Part shown: piece after piece, positions 21,554 to 30,377 of the stretch | How positions within the stretch are numbered: the stretch's first letter is position 1 | Layout: each line of letters opens with the position of its first letter | Origin: Bacillota bacterium | GTDB taxonomy: Bacteria > Bacillota > Sulfobacillia > RBS10-35 > JAJYVN01 | Assembly (NCBI GenBank): GCA_021791815.1 | Contig: JAJYVV010000021.1 | Coordinates: 1-36,736 of the forward strand | Direction: 5' to 3' | DNA length: 36,736 nt | The notes under the pieces: generated by a model | The model's database searches: none | What the model was told of the DNA's origin: nothing | The model's input: only the letters and a program-made list of their open reading frames with translations | Position numbers and translations under genes: made by a program

Positions 21554-23419
21554 GTGACCAGAGAGCCAGACTTTTCCAGTGGTGGCCCGCGGGAATCGCG
21601 TAGTGACGGGGCTTCGGGCGACGCGCGGAGTCGTATCCGCAACTTCTGTATCATCGCCCACGTCGACCACGGCAAGTCGACGCTCGCGGACCGCCTCATC
21701 GAGCGCACGGGCACCGTGGCGGCGCGCGACATGCAGGAACAGGTCCTGGACTCGATGGAACTCGAGCGCGAGCGCGGCATCACCATCAAGGCCCAGGCCG
21801 TGCGGCTGCGGTATATGTCCGCGGCCGGCACGGAGCTGACGCTGAATCTGATCGACACGCCGGGTCACGTGGACTTCCACTACGAGGTGTCGCGGAGCCT
21901 CGCGGCGTGCGAGGGCGCGATCCTGGTCGTCGACGCCACCCAAGGCGTCGAGGCCCAGACGCTGGCCAACCTGTACCTGGCGCTGGACCACGACCTCGCG
22001 GTGATCCCGGTCGTCAACAAGATCGACCTGCCGTCGGCCGATGTCGCGCGCGCGCGCGGCCAGTTGGAGAACCTGGGGTTCCTGAGCGAGGAGGTCCTGG
22101 CCGTCTCCGCCAAGGAGGGCACCGGGATCGATGCCCTCCTGGAGGCGATCGTGTCGCGCGTGCCGCCGCCCGGGGGTGACCCCGACGCGCCGCTGCGGGC
22201 GCTGGTGTTCGACTCCGCCTTCGACCCGTACAAGGGCGTCATCGCCTACCTGCGCGTGGTGGAGGGCCGGGTGCGGCCCGGCGACCGCATCCGCCTGTGG
22301 GCCACGGGCCGCGAGTTCGACGTCGCGGAACTCGGCGTTTTCCGGCCGGCCCGCGCGTCGGTGGCGGAGCTCCGGGCGGGGGAGGTGGGCTACGTTTCGG
22401 CGGCGATGCGCAACGTGGCCGATTGCCGCGTCGGGGACACGGTCACGATGGCCCAGCGCCCGGCAGCGGGGCCGCTCCCCGGTTACCGGCCCGCCAAGCC
22501 CATGGTCTTCGCCGGGCTCTATCCCGTGGACTCGGGGGAGTTCGGCCGGCTGCGCGAGTCGCTCGAGAAGCTTCAACTCAACGATGCGGCCCTGTCCTTC
22601 GAGGCGGAGACGTCGGCGGCTCTGGGGTTCGGCTTCCGCTGCGGCTTCCTGGGACTCCTGCACATGGACGTCATCCAGGAGCGGCTCGAGCGCGAGTACG
22701 GCCAGGACCTCATCGTCACCGCGCCGTCCGTCCGCTACCGCGTGACCCGCACCGGCGGCGAGACGGAGGAGATCGACAACCCGGCCAAGTTCCCCGACCG
22801 CTCGCTCATCGCGGAGATCGCCGAGCCCGTCGTTCGCGCCTCGATCTTCACCCCGTCCGAGCACATGGGGGGCCTGATGGACCTGTGCCGCGAACGGCGG
22901 GGGCAGCAGCAGACCGTGGAGTACATCGATCCCACGCGCCTGCGCCTCGAGTACCGCCTGCCCCTGGCGGAGATCATGTTTGACTTCTTCGACCAACTGA
23001 AGTCGCGCAGCCACGGCTACGCGACGCTGGACTACGAACTCGTCGGGTACGAGCCGTCGGACATGGTCAAGGTCGACATCCTGGTCGCCGGAGACCCCGT
23101 GGACGCGCTGTCGTGCATCGTCCACCGCGCCGTGGCTCCGCAACGGGGCCGGCGGCTGATCGAACGCCTGCGGACGCTGATCCCGCGCCAGCAGTTCGAG
23201 GTGGCGCTCCAGGCGGCGATCGGCGGCAAGATCATCGCCCGCGAGAACATCCCGCCCGTGCGCAAGGACGTCCTGGCCAAGTGCTACGGCGGCGACATCA
23301 CGCGCAAGCGGAAGCTCCTGGAGAAGCAGAAGGAGGGCAAGAAGCGGATGAAGGCCGTGGGCGCCGTCGACATCCCCCAGGAGGCCTTCATGGCGGTCCT
23401 CAAGGTCGGGGAGGACTGA
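21554..23419 (+). CDS. lepA: Elongation factor 4 (LepA), back-translocating GTPase
   Basis: A 621-residue translation factor that acts on the ribosome when it stalls. The G domain is complete: AHVDHGKST (P-loop), [16 protein letters not shown] and NKIDL. Domains II-V follow, and the LepA-specific C-terminal domain ends with [37 protein letters not shown]. Length matches the family. GTG 21554 is the only in-frame start before the conserved [10 protein letters not shown]. It gives about 28 extra residues, and GGAGG lies 13 bases upstream inside integrase debris. Usual upstream neighbours (holA, rpsT, gpr) are absent, so mobile DNA seems to have inserted at this boundary. Confidence 0.97.
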   Translation: MTREPDFSSGGPRESRSDGASGDARSRIRNFCIIAHVDHGKSTLADRLIERTGTVAARDMQEQVLDSMELERERGITIKAQAVRLRYMSAAGTELTLNLIDTPGHVDFHYEVSRSLAACEGAILVVDATQGVEAQTLANLYLALDHDLAVIPVVNKIDLPSADVARARGQLENLGFLSEEVLAVSAKEGTGIDALLEAIVSRVPPPGGDPDAPLRALVFDSAFDPYKGVIAYLRVVEGRVRPGDRIRLWATGREFDVAELGVFRPARASVAELRAGEVGYVSAAMRNVADCRVGDTVTMAQRPAAGPLPGYRPAKPMVFAGLYPVDSGEFGRLRESLEKLQLNDAALSFEAETSAALGFGFRCGFLGLLHMDVIQERLEREYGQDLIVTAPSVRYRVTRTGGETEEIDNPAKFPDRSLIAEIAEPVVRASIFTPSEHMGGLMDLCRERRGQQQTVEYIDPTRLRLEYRLPLAEIMFDFFDQLKSRSHGYATLDYELVGYEPSDMVKVDILVAGDPVDALSCIVHRAVAPQRGRRLIERLRTLIPRQQFEVALQAAIGGKIIARENIPPVRKDVLAKCYGGDITRKRKLLEKQKEGKKRMKAVGAVDIPQEAFMAVLKVGED

Positions 23420-23571
23420 GGGCCTTCGACGGGGCGCGGTCGGGACGTCACGCCTGCGGCAGCATCCTGCCGAGGCCCGTGGCCGGACCCGCCACCTTGC
23501 GCGGCGCCCGCGATCGGAAACGGCCCGCCCGCTTGCGGCCCCGAGGCCGAGGCTGGATTCGGCGGCCGGCG

Positions 23572-23856
23572 CTATGCCCCGGGGATCAGAAGTTTCGCCA
23601 GCAGGCCGAGGATGGCGAGCAGCAGGAGTCCGAGGGACCAGTTGCGCAGCCCGTCGATCTACGTGTCAAGGTGGGCGATCTGCTCCTTGACGTCGGCCCG
23701 CAGCCCGACCTGCTCCCCGGCCTCGGTCCGCTGCTCGTCCTGCGCCCGGCCCAGGTCGTCCAGCCGCTGCAGGATCAGCCATTCCGTGCCCGGGGTGGCG
23801 GGTCCCGGCGGCCCGCCCGCGGGCTCCCTCGTCGCGGCCGCCTCACTCGCTGCCAT
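23572..23856 (-). pseudogene. Small tail-anchored coiled-coil protein interrupted by TAG
   Basis: The minus strand from ATG 23856 reads 65 codons (TEWLILQRLDDLGRAQDEQR, VGLRADVKEQIAHLDT), then TAG (23659-23661). It continues in the same frame as IDGLRNWSLGLLLLAILGLL, AKLLIPGA, stop. Coiled coil plus transmembrane tail is the shape of small XhlA/DUF1640-like proteins, and HLDTxIDGLRNW would be natural with Gln (CAG). One C-to-T change therefore truncates the membrane anchor. TAG serves as a normal stop elsewhere in the window (for example dnaK). It could be a fresh pseudogene or an amber readthrough. Confidence 0.55.
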
Positions 23857-24288
23857 GGCGCCCAATCGCCTCGCCGCCAGCATCGTCCATCTCCAGCCGG
23901 CCCGCAACCCCGCCGGAGGCCCCGGTCCCCGCTCCCGCAGGTGCCGCACGCCGTGCCCTGGGCCGCGTCCCCCCTTGTCGGCCGCCGCGCGCCCAGGTCG
24001 CGGTCCGCGCCCGCCGGTCGCAGCGGGCGCCAGCATCTCTGTATGGCAGACAACACCAATGCCGTCCGCAGGCCGCCGACGTCGCCGGCCCGCACTGCGG
24101 GCCATACCCCCGGTGGCGCGCTCCGGCATACCGTGGGGCGCCGCCCGCCAAATGCCGCGTCCCGCCCCCAGCCCTCTGGCGCATCGGGTGGACTTCCGGT
24201 GGAGGGGTCGCTGCGCCGACCGTGCGGCCGCCGCCGGGGGCCGGGCGGGCACGCGGGACCGAGGCGGGCCGCGGGGAGGGCCGGGTCG
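23857..24288. other. Intergenic region, nothing recognised
   Basis: 432 very GC-rich bases between the interrupted small gene and the TauE-like gene. The only open frames are shadow-like, without ribosome-binding sites or recognisable domains. Confidence 0.4.
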
Positions 24289-25038
24289 TTGAGTTGGCAG
24301 ATCGCGGTGCTGGGCCTCGGGATCGGGATGTCGGTGGGGGCCTCCGGCGTGGGCGCCGGGGTTCTCACCGCCCCGATCCTCATCCTCCTCGGCGTCCATC
24401 CCACGATCGCGGTCGGGACCGATCTCGTGTACAGCGGGGTCACCAAGCTCGTCGGCACGGCGCGGAACGCCGCGCTGCACCTGGTCGACCCCCGGTGGTT
24501 GGCGTGGATGGTCGGGGGCGGCGTGCCCGGGGCCGTGGCCGGCACGCTCGCCACGGGCCTGCTCGGGCACGACGCCGGCCGCGTCGTCCGCGTGGCGCTC
24601 GGCATCGTGCTGATCGTGGCCGCGGTGGCCATCGTGTTCAAGGACGGACTGGCGCGTCGCGGCTGGGTAGCGAGGGGGGATTTGGTGGCGCGGCGCCCGT
24701 CCTGGGTCGCCGCCGCCGGGGCGGCCATCGGGTTCCTCGTCGGCCTGACGTCCGCGGGCAGCGGCTCGCTGTTCATGATCCTGCTCATGGTCTGCTCGAG
24801 CCTCAGCGCCGAGCGCGCCGTCGCCACGGATATCGCCACCGGCGCCGCCGTGACGGTCGGGGCCGGGCTGCTGCACCTGGCCGCGGGGACCGTGAACCTG
24901 CCGCTGGCGGCCAACCTCCTGGCCGGCTCCATTCCCGGCATCCTGCTGGGAGGGCGCCTGGCCGGGCGGGTGCCGGTGGTCCCGCTGCGCTACGGGGTGG
25001 CGGTGCTGGTACTGCTGGGGGGGATCCGCACGCTCTGA
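24289..25038 (+). CDS. TauE/SafE family membrane transporter
   Basis: A 249-residue inner-membrane protein with about eight hydrophobic segments in two repeated halves. The first half has IGMSVGASGVGAGVLTAPIL and VHPTIAVGTDLVYSGVTKLV; the second IGFLVGLTSAGSGSLFMILL and AVATDIATGAAVTV. The repeated G.s.G.G.g...P.l / A..tDl pattern is that of TauE/SafE carriers for sulfonates, sulfite or other anions. The start TTG 24289 follows GGGAGG. It is convergent with rsmF, 5 bp between the stops. Substrate not predictable. Confidence 0.85.
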   Translation: MSWQIAVLGLGIGMSVGASGVGAGVLTAPILILLGVHPTIAVGTDLVYSGVTKLVGTARNAALHLVDPRWLAWMVGGGVPGAVAGTLATGLLGHDAGRVVRVALGIVLIVAAVAIVFKDGLARRGWVARGDLVARRPSWVAAAGAAIGFLVGLTSAGSGSLFMILLMVCSSLSAERAVATDIATGAAVTVGAGLLHLAAGTVNLPLAANLLAGSIPGILLGGRLAGRVPVVPLRYGVAVLVLLGGIRTL

Positions 25039-25043
25039 CCCGG

Positions 25044-26525
25044 TCACCAGTCCGTGACGAGGTCGACCCGCCGCAGCGCCTTCGGATAGAGATTGTTGGT
25101 GCGGGCACCGACGTCCCGCGCCCAGCCGAGGGGCAGCCCGCCCACGTGGATCCAGCACAGCCCCGGGGCCCCGCCGCCGGGCAGGGCTTCGCCCGCGAGG
25201 TAGGCGGCGGCGGCCCGGCGGTCCAGGGCGCGGGGCTGCCGGGGCGCGGCGGGCGCCAGCGCCATGGCGAGATGGTGGTGGGGCTGAAACGCGCCACCCG
25301 CGGTACGGACCCCCAGCGCCAGGCCGGGCGCAACCACCGTCAGGCCCGCGAGCGGCAGGTCGGGCGCCGCCGCCGCCCAGAGCACGCCGCGGTGGGACAG
25401 GGGCCGCTCCCACGAGGCCGGCGGACCCCCGCCACCGAGGAGCTCCCGGAGCCACTCGGGCCATCCCGGCACGCCCGCGGGCCCGGGCGCGGCCGTTCTG
25501 CGGCCGGCGCGCTCCGGCGCCGGCGTCCCATCCCGGCGGAAGCGGGCCAGGAAGGCGCCTTCGCCCGCCGCCCGGTGCGGCCAGAGCCTGCAGGTCGCCT
25601 GCGCCAGCGCCTCGGCGGAGGCGGCCCCGGCAGGGACCCACTCCGGCCGGCCCGGTTCCCAGCCGGCCGGCGGGGGCATGGGGTCCGCGGAGAGGCCGAG
25701 CGCGTCCAGCGCCCAGCGGGCCACGGCCTCGTTCTCCTCCGGATTGAACGTGCACGTGGAATAGAGGATGCGGCCGCCGGGCCGTGCCAGGGCCGCCGCC
25801 GCGGCGAGGATCGCCCGCTGCCGCCGCGCGCAGCCCACGACTCCACGGGCCGACCACTGGGTGCGGGCGGTGGTCTCCTTGCGGAACAGGCCCTCGCCCG
25901 AGCAGGGGGCGTCGACCAGCACGGCGTCGAACCGCCCGGACCAGGCGGACGCGAGCCGCTCGGGGGCCTCCTGCGTCACCGCGGCGTCGACGCCGAGGCG
26001 CCCCAAATTGCGGGCGAGAACCCGCGCGCGGGCAGGATCGGGCTCGTTGGCCACGAGCAGCCCCCGCCCTCGCAGCAGGCGAGCCAGCGCCGTGGCCTTG
26101 CCCCCCGGCGCCGCGCACAGGTCGAGCACGGCCTCGCCCGGCCGCGGGGCCAGCGCGGCCGCGGCCGCCATCGCCGACGGTTCCTGCAGGTAGTAGGCGC
26201 CGGCTTCATGAAGGACGTGGTGGCCAGCCGGGCTTCCGGGCGGCAGGTACCACCCGGCGCCGCCGGACCAGGGTACGGGCGGCCCGAGATGGGCCCCCAG
26301 ATCGGCGGGGAGGGGGAGGGGCGGCGCCGCGACGGCCAGCGCGGCCGTTGGATGCAGGCCGCGGGTGCGCTCCGTGGCCTCGCCGTCGGCGGGCGCCAGC
26401 CGGTGGAGGCGGAGCCCCCGGACGGGCCGCCCTTCCACGAGCGCGTCGCGGAACGCCGGCCACTCCGCGCCGAGGAGGTCGCGCATGGCCCCCGCGAAGG
26501 CGTCGGGCAGCGGTTCGCCGGCCAT
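25044..26525 (-). CDS. rsmF: RsmF/NOP2-type RNA 5-methylcytosine methyltransferase
   Basis: A 493-residue SAM-dependent methyltransferase for rRNA (RsmF/YebU or RsmB-like). Motif I DLCAAPGGK lies at about 135-143, followed by NEPDPARARVLARNLGR. The two cysteines are C208 (DAPCSGEG) and C258 (YSTCTFNPEEN), nucleophile and release residue of the NOL1/NOP2/Sun fold. The C-terminal extension of about 200 residues with HHHLAMAL and ARTNNLYPKALRR is that of RsmF-type proteins. ATG 26525 is the start before the conserved N-terminus (LPDAFAGAMRDLLGAEW). It diverges from hemW by 100 bp. Which cytosine it methylates is uncertain. Confidence 0.88.
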   Translation of the reverse strand: MAGEPLPDAFAGAMRDLLGAEWPAFRDALVEGRPVRGLRLHRLAPADGEATERTRGLHPTAALAVAAPPLPLPADLGAHLGPPVPWSGGAGWYLPPGSPAGHHVLHEAGAYYLQEPSAMAAAAALAPRPGEAVLDLCAAPGGKATALARLLRGRGLLVANEPDPARARVLARNLGRLGVDAAVTQEAPERLASAWSGRFDAVLVDAPCSGEGLFRKETTARTQWSARGVVGCARRQRAILAAAAALARPGGRILYSTCTFNPEENEAVARWALDALGLSADPMPPPAGWEPGRPEWVPAGAASAEALAQATCRLWPHRAAGEGAFLARFRRDGTPAPERAGRRTAAPGPAGVPGWPEWLRELLGGGGPPASWERPLSHRGVLWAAAAPDLPLAGLTVVAPGLALGVRTAGGAFQPHHHLAMALAPAAPRQPRALDRRAAAAYLAGEALPGGGAPGLCWIHVGGLPLGWARDVGARTNNLYPKALRRVDLVTDW

Positions 26526-26625
26526 GGCCCAACCCCCCGTGCGCCCCTTCTCCGCCCCATGCCGCCGCCCTGCGGGCGCGTCCCGGGCCGGTGGCGGTCG
26601 GAGCGGTCGCATCCGGAACGGTAAA

Positions 26626-27855
26626 ATGAAGAGAGCGGCCCGAAGGAGGTTGATCCCCGCGGGTGCTCCGGGCGAGCCGACGGCGGAGGAGGCGTGGGCC
26701 GCGGCGCATCCGTGGGGCCTTTACGTCCACATCCCCTTCTGCCCATACAAGTGTGCCTACTGCGACTTCGTGGCGGTGGGACCCGGCCCCCGGGTCGCGC
26801 GCTGGCACGATCCCTACGTGGAACACCTGCTCGCAGAGGCCGCCTACTGGCGCGACCGGCTGCGGCCCCGGCGCCCGCCCGTTTCGATCTTCTACGGCGG
26901 GGGCACCCCCACGCTCCTGGGCGGGGCGCGCCTCGGCGCGCTGCACCTCGGGCTGGCCGCGCTGTTCGACCTCGGCGGCGATGCCGAGGTCACGGTCGAG
27001 GCGAATCCGGGGACCGCCGGCCCGCGCGACCTCGCCGCGCTGCGCGCGGCCGGCGTCAATCGGCTCTCCCTGGGCCTCCAGGTTGCCCAGGACCGGCTCC
27101 TCGCCGCGGTGGGCCGCCTCCACGGCCGACGGGACTTCGTCGCGGCCTGGGAGGCCGCGCGCGCGGCCGGTTTTCGCAACCTGAACGTGGATGTGATGTA
27201 CGGGCTGCCGGGCCAGACCACGGCCGACGTCGACGAGACGCTGGACCTCGTCGCCTCCCTGTCGCCCGAGCACGTGTCGGCCTATGGCCTCCAGGTCGAG
27301 GAACGCACACCGCTCCACGCGCGCGCCGCCCGGGGCGAGGTGTCCGTCCCCGGCGAGGACGCCGCCGCGGACCAGTGGGAGCGGGTGCGGCTGCGCCTGG
27401 GCTCGATCGGCCTGGACCACTACGAGGTCAGCAACTTCGCCCTCCCGGCCCGCGAGAGCCGCCACAACCTGCTCTACTGGCGCAACGCCGGCTGGCTCGG
27501 CCTGGGCGTCGGCGCCCACTCGCACTGGCGGGGCGCCCGCTGGCGCAACACGCCCCGGCTGGCGGAGTACCGCGATGGGGTGCGGGCACGCTCGGGCGCC
27601 TGGACGCGCGACCACGAGCCGCCGGACGCGGCCCGGCGGCGGAGCGAGGACGCCTTCCTGGGACTCCGGCTGCTGCGGGAGGGCGTCGACCTCGCGGCCT
27701 ACGCCCGCCGCCACGGCGTCTCGCTCGGGGCCGCCTTCCCCGGGGCCGTGGAGCGGCTGGTCGCCGACGGCCTGTGCACCGTCTCCGGGGGGCGCCTCCG
27801 GCTCCGCCCCGAGGCGGCCGCGGTCGGCAACCGCGCCTTCGCGGCCTTCGTCTGA
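26626..27855 (+). CDS. hemW: HemW, heme chaperone of the radical SAM family
   Basis: A 409-residue protein. YVHIPFCPYKCAYCDF carries the radical SAM 4Fe-4S motif (C39, C43, C46). IFYGGGTPTLL, VTVEANPGT, NRLSLGLQ and the HemN-like HYEVSNFA, HNLLYWRNAGWLGLGVGAHS follow, as in HemW/HemN relatives. Unlike true HemN it has one short N-terminus; HemW transfers heme rather than oxidising coproporphyrinogen. The start is unclear: ATG 26626 has no good site, whereas AAGGAGG (26643-26649) lies after it and directly abuts an in-frame TTG; TAAAAT at 26622-26627 could be a -10. In Firmicutes hemW usually sits between lepA and hrcA, as here, though extra genes intervene. Confidence 0.92.
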   Translation: MKRAARRRLIPAGAPGEPTAEEAWAAAHPWGLYVHIPFCPYKCAYCDFVAVGPGPRVARWHDPYVEHLLAEAAYWRDRLRPRRPPVSIFYGGGTPTLLGGARLGALHLGLAALFDLGGDAEVTVEANPGTAGPRDLAALRAAGVNRLSLGLQVAQDRLLAAVGRLHGRRDFVAAWEAARAAGFRNLNVDVMYGLPGQTTADVDETLDLVASLSPEHVSAYGLQVEERTPLHARAARGEVSVPGEDAAADQWERVRLRLGSIGLDHYEVSNFALPARESRHNLLYWRNAGWLGLGVGAHSHWRGARWRNTPRLAEYRDGVRARSGAWTRDHEPPDAARRRSEDAFLGLRLLREGVDLAAYARRHGVSLGAAFPGAVERLVADGLCTVSGGRLRLRPEAAAVGNRAFAAFV

Positions 27856-27864
27856 CAGGGCGCG

Positions 27865-29115
27865 TCAGCCCGCCAGGCCGAGGACCGCCAGCGCCACGAA
27901 CCCGGCCGCCACCACGGCGAGCACGGCCTGCACCAACGGACCGACCGCTCGCTGTCCCATCACCCGCGGGCTGCGGGAGACGAGCAGCAGCACCACCATG
28001 GTCACCGGCATCCAGACGCCCGCGAGCGCGTTCGCCCACAGGGCCACCCTGCCGGCCGCCAGGCCGGGCAGCAGCGCGACGGCCGCCGCGGCGACCAGCG
28101 TGGCCGCATGGAGGGCAAGCCACGGCCCGCGGTTCGGGGCCTCCGTCCGGAGGCCGGCGCCCGCTCCCAGCGCCTCACGCAGGGTCCAGAGGGAGGCCAG
28201 CGACACGGTGCACGCGGCCAGGAGGCCGGCCTGGAAGAGGCCGACCGCGAACAGGATCCCGGCGACGGGGCCGGCCTGCGCGTAAATCCACCGCACCGGC
28301 GAAACCAGGGCCGAGGCGGCCGGGCGCGTGACGGCGCCGAGCACGATGACGGCCGCCGCCATGAGGACGAAGGCCACGGCCCCGGTGGCGAGGTCGCCCA
28401 TGCGCGCGCGCTGCTCCCGCTCCGCCCCGGCCCAGACCGCGTTCTGTTGCCAGTAGACCATCCACGGCGCGATGGCGTTGCCCGCGAGCGCCAGCAGCAG
28501 GAACCACGGCCGGCCCGCCGGCGCCGAGAGCGCGGCCGCCAGGGAGCCCGGGGCGTGGTGCGCGAAGAGGAGGGCGGGGATGAAGGCGAGGCTCGCGGCC
28601 GCGACAGGCAGCAGCAGCCGCTCGATGCGGGGATAGGCCCGCGAGCTGGTCACGCCGATCACCAGCGCGCAGGTCAGGGGCAGCGACAGCGCGCGCGGCA
28701 CGCCGGCCAGACCCAGGGCGAGGGCCATGCCCATGAACTCGGTCACCAGCCAGAACGCGTTCAGGCCATACATGGCCACGGCCTCCAGCACCGCCGGCGC
28801 GCGCCCGAGGCCGTCGGCCACCACCCTGCTGTAGGGACGGCGGGTGGCCAGGGCCACCCGCGTGGCGATCCACTGGATGAAGAGCGTCAGCGCGCCCAGC
28901 ATGGCCAGCGCGGGGAGGATGCGGCCAAGGTCGCGCCCCGCGCCCGTCGCCAGGTACGAGAGCATGCCGCCGGCGTCGTTGTTGGCGATGAGGCCGATGA
29001 CGCCGGGCCCCAGCGCCGCGAGGAGCACCGCCGGACGCGCCAGGGGGCGGCGGCCAGGGCGAGTCAGCGGAGCGGGCACGGGCGCGCGGGCCGCGGCGGG
29101 AGCGTCGGCGGTCAT
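27865..29115 (-). CDS. Nramp-related divalent metal transporter
   Basis: A 416-residue protein with about eleven hydrophobic helices. The first helix reads GPGVIGLIANNDAGGMLSYL, where DAGG stands in place of the DPGN metal site of canonical Nramp; D47 remains. The sixth helix (GNAIAPWMVYWQQN) lacks the MPHN of Mn/Fe carriers. Such changes occur in Nramp-related proteins that move Mg2+ or Mn2+, so ion choice is open. ATG 29115 follows GGGGGG. Convergent with hemW, 9 bp between stops. It is not a usual neighbour of the hrcA operon. Confidence 0.85.
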   Translation of the reverse strand: MTADAPAAARAPVPAPLTRPGRRPLARPAVLLAALGPGVIGLIANNDAGGMLSYLATGAGRDLGRILPALAMLGALTLFIQWIATRVALATRRPYSRVVADGLGRAPAVLEAVAMYGLNAFWLVTEFMGMALALGLAGVPRALSLPLTCALVIGVTSSRAYPRIERLLLPVAAASLAFIPALLFAHHAPGSLAAALSAPAGRPWFLLLALAGNAIAPWMVYWQQNAVWAGAEREQRARMGDLATGAVAFVLMAAAVIVLGAVTRPAASALVSPVRWIYAQAGPVAGILFAVGLFQAGLLAACTVSLASLWTLREALGAGAGLRTEAPNRGPWLALHAATLVAAAAVALLPGLAAGRVALWANALAGVWMPVTMVVLLLVSRSPRVMGQRAVGPLVQAVLAVVAAGFVALAVLGLAG

Positions 29116-29448
29116 CGACGGGGGACCCCCCAGGGTGCGGAAGTCCGCGCGTGGTGCTTCCGGCGGAGGGGAGCGGGCCGGGCGGCGGCGGTGCGTGGTG
29201 CGCCGGCCGCGGGGCCCGCCGCACCGGTTCACCACGCGCCCCCGGTGCCCTGCGGCCCCGCCCTCCCGCCCGACCGTTCTGCGCGGTGCGGGCCCACCCA
29301 TATGCATGGCGCGGCGGTGGTGCGCCCCGCACCGCGCGGGGGCCTCCGTCCGCCCCGTGGCGGGGGGCGTGGCGGGCGCCCGGGAGCCGGGCCGGGTATG
29401 CGTGCGCGACACGGCCGGCAGGGGGCGGGGAGGGCGGGCGGGCCCGAT
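29116..29448. other. Intergenic region, nothing recognised
   Basis: 333 GC-rich bases between two minus-strand genes. A distant inverted pair GCGTGGTG / CACCACGC (near 29193 and 29230) is the only structure noticed. Confidence 0.35.
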
Positions 29449-29964
29449 TCACGGCCGCTCGGCGTCGGAGGGCGCGAAGGCGATGGATTCCGGTGGCGCC
29501 ACGGGCAGCTCCGCTCCCTGCGGCGCCGCCCAGTACGCCTGGGGCTCCGTCCCTGCCGGGGCCCCGGCGCGGCGGCCCCGGGGCCGGACGGCGGCCGCGA
29601 CGGCCACGGGCAGCCAGACCGCCCCGGCCCCCCGGGCGTAGGGCCCGGCGAGCCAGCCGCCGATGGCGCCTCCGTCCGACGGCAGCCCGTACCTCTGGGC
29701 GAGGCCGAAGGTGTATGCGAGGGGCACGGCGGCCAGGGCCAGGCCGGCCAGGGCGCCCAACGCCCCGAGCGCGGGCCGCGGGCCGGCGCCGAACACCGCG
29801 GCGAGGTAGGCGCCGAACGCGAGGAACCCGGCGGCAGGCAGCAGAGCGGCGACCCACGCCGGGGTCGCCGCGGGCAGGCCCGGGCCGCCCGCCTCCGCCC
29901 ACTGCAGCCCGCCCGCCAGGGCGACCCCGAGGGCGAGCCACCAGAGGACCGCGAGCACGCGCAT
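29449..29964 (-). CDS. Small integral membrane protein, unknown
   Basis: A 171-residue protein with about four hydrophobic segments (VLAVLWWLALGVALAGGL; PAWVAALLPAAGFLAFGAYL; LGALAGLALAAVPLAYTFGL; GAVWLPVAVAAAV) and a cytosolic-looking acidic/Pro-rich tail. GGAGG lies 11 bases before ATG 29964; the alternative GTG at 29976 would overlap it. Family not recognised. It is upstream of, and divergent from, the hrcA operon with about 210 bp between. Confidence 0.6.
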   Translation of the reverse strand: MRVLAVLWWLALGVALAGGLQWAEAGGPGLPAATPAWVAALLPAAGFLAFGAYLAAVFGAGPRPALGALGALAGLALAAVPLAYTFGLAQRYGLPSDGGAIGGWLAGPYARGAGAVWLPVAVAAAVRPRGRRAGAPAGTEPQAYWAAPQGAELPVAPPESIAFAPSDAERP

Positions 29965-30172
29965 TGCCGTGTCCACCTCCGTGCCGGCCGGGTCGGGGGC
30001 CGGCCCGTCCCAGTATGGGCGGGGGCGCCGCGCGGGGTCGGGCAGCGCCTGTCGACGCGCGTTCGCCGGGTTTCGCGGTTCGGGGGGAGGCGCGCCCCGC
30101 CGGGCCGGACGGCGGGGCGGGACGTCCGGCGGCGGGCACCGCCCGCGGAGCCCCCGCGAAGCCTGTCCCCCG

Positions 30173-30202
30173 TTGACACTGTGGGCGCGCGGATGATACC
30201 GT
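30173..30202 (+). promoter_or_regulatory. Heat-shock operon promoter
   Basis: TTGACA (30173-30178), 18 bp, TACCGT (30197-30202) with TGA in front as an extended -10. Twelve bases further lies the CIRCE operator, so the start point would fall at or just before it. Confidence 0.65.
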
Positions 30203-30213
30203 CAAGCCGTTCG

Positions 30214-30240
30214 TTAGCACTCTTGCCCGGTGAGTGCTAA
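30214..30240 (+). promoter_or_regulatory. CIRCE operator (HrcA binding site)
   Basis: TTAGCACTC-N9-GAGTGCTAA, a perfect consensus inverted repeat. HrcA binds it to repress the hrcA-grpE-dnaK-dnaJ operon. It lies 137 bp upstream of hrcA, leaving a long leader. The only copy in the window. Confidence 0.97.
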
Positions 30241-30377
30241 ACACGGTCGGCGCGGCGGGCGCACCTCCCGCGGCTGGCGGGGCGACAGGCCGCTGGGTAG
30301 GCACGTTCGCGGCGTGCGGCCGCCGGCCCGGACGCGTCGATCCCCGCGGGCCCGCCGCGCATGGAGGAGACGGCGCG

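Noticed and set aside
21548-23143. Long open frame opposite lepA
   Set aside because: It mirrors lepA codon by codon, has no ribosome-binding site and no recognisable domain; GC-rich genes commonly leave such antisense frames open.
23659-26118. 819-codon minus-strand frame
   Set aside because: It spans TauE and RsmF in the wrong frames; only its last 65 codons (the small coiled-coil protein) look like protein.
29193-29240. Terminator from the distant inverted pair GCGTGGTG/CACCACGC
   Set aside because: The loop is too long and no T-run follows on either strand.
28108-30240. Long plus-strand frame opposite the Nramp-like and small membrane genes
   Set aside because: Arg/Gly-rich composition without domains; the opposite strand carries clear membrane helices.
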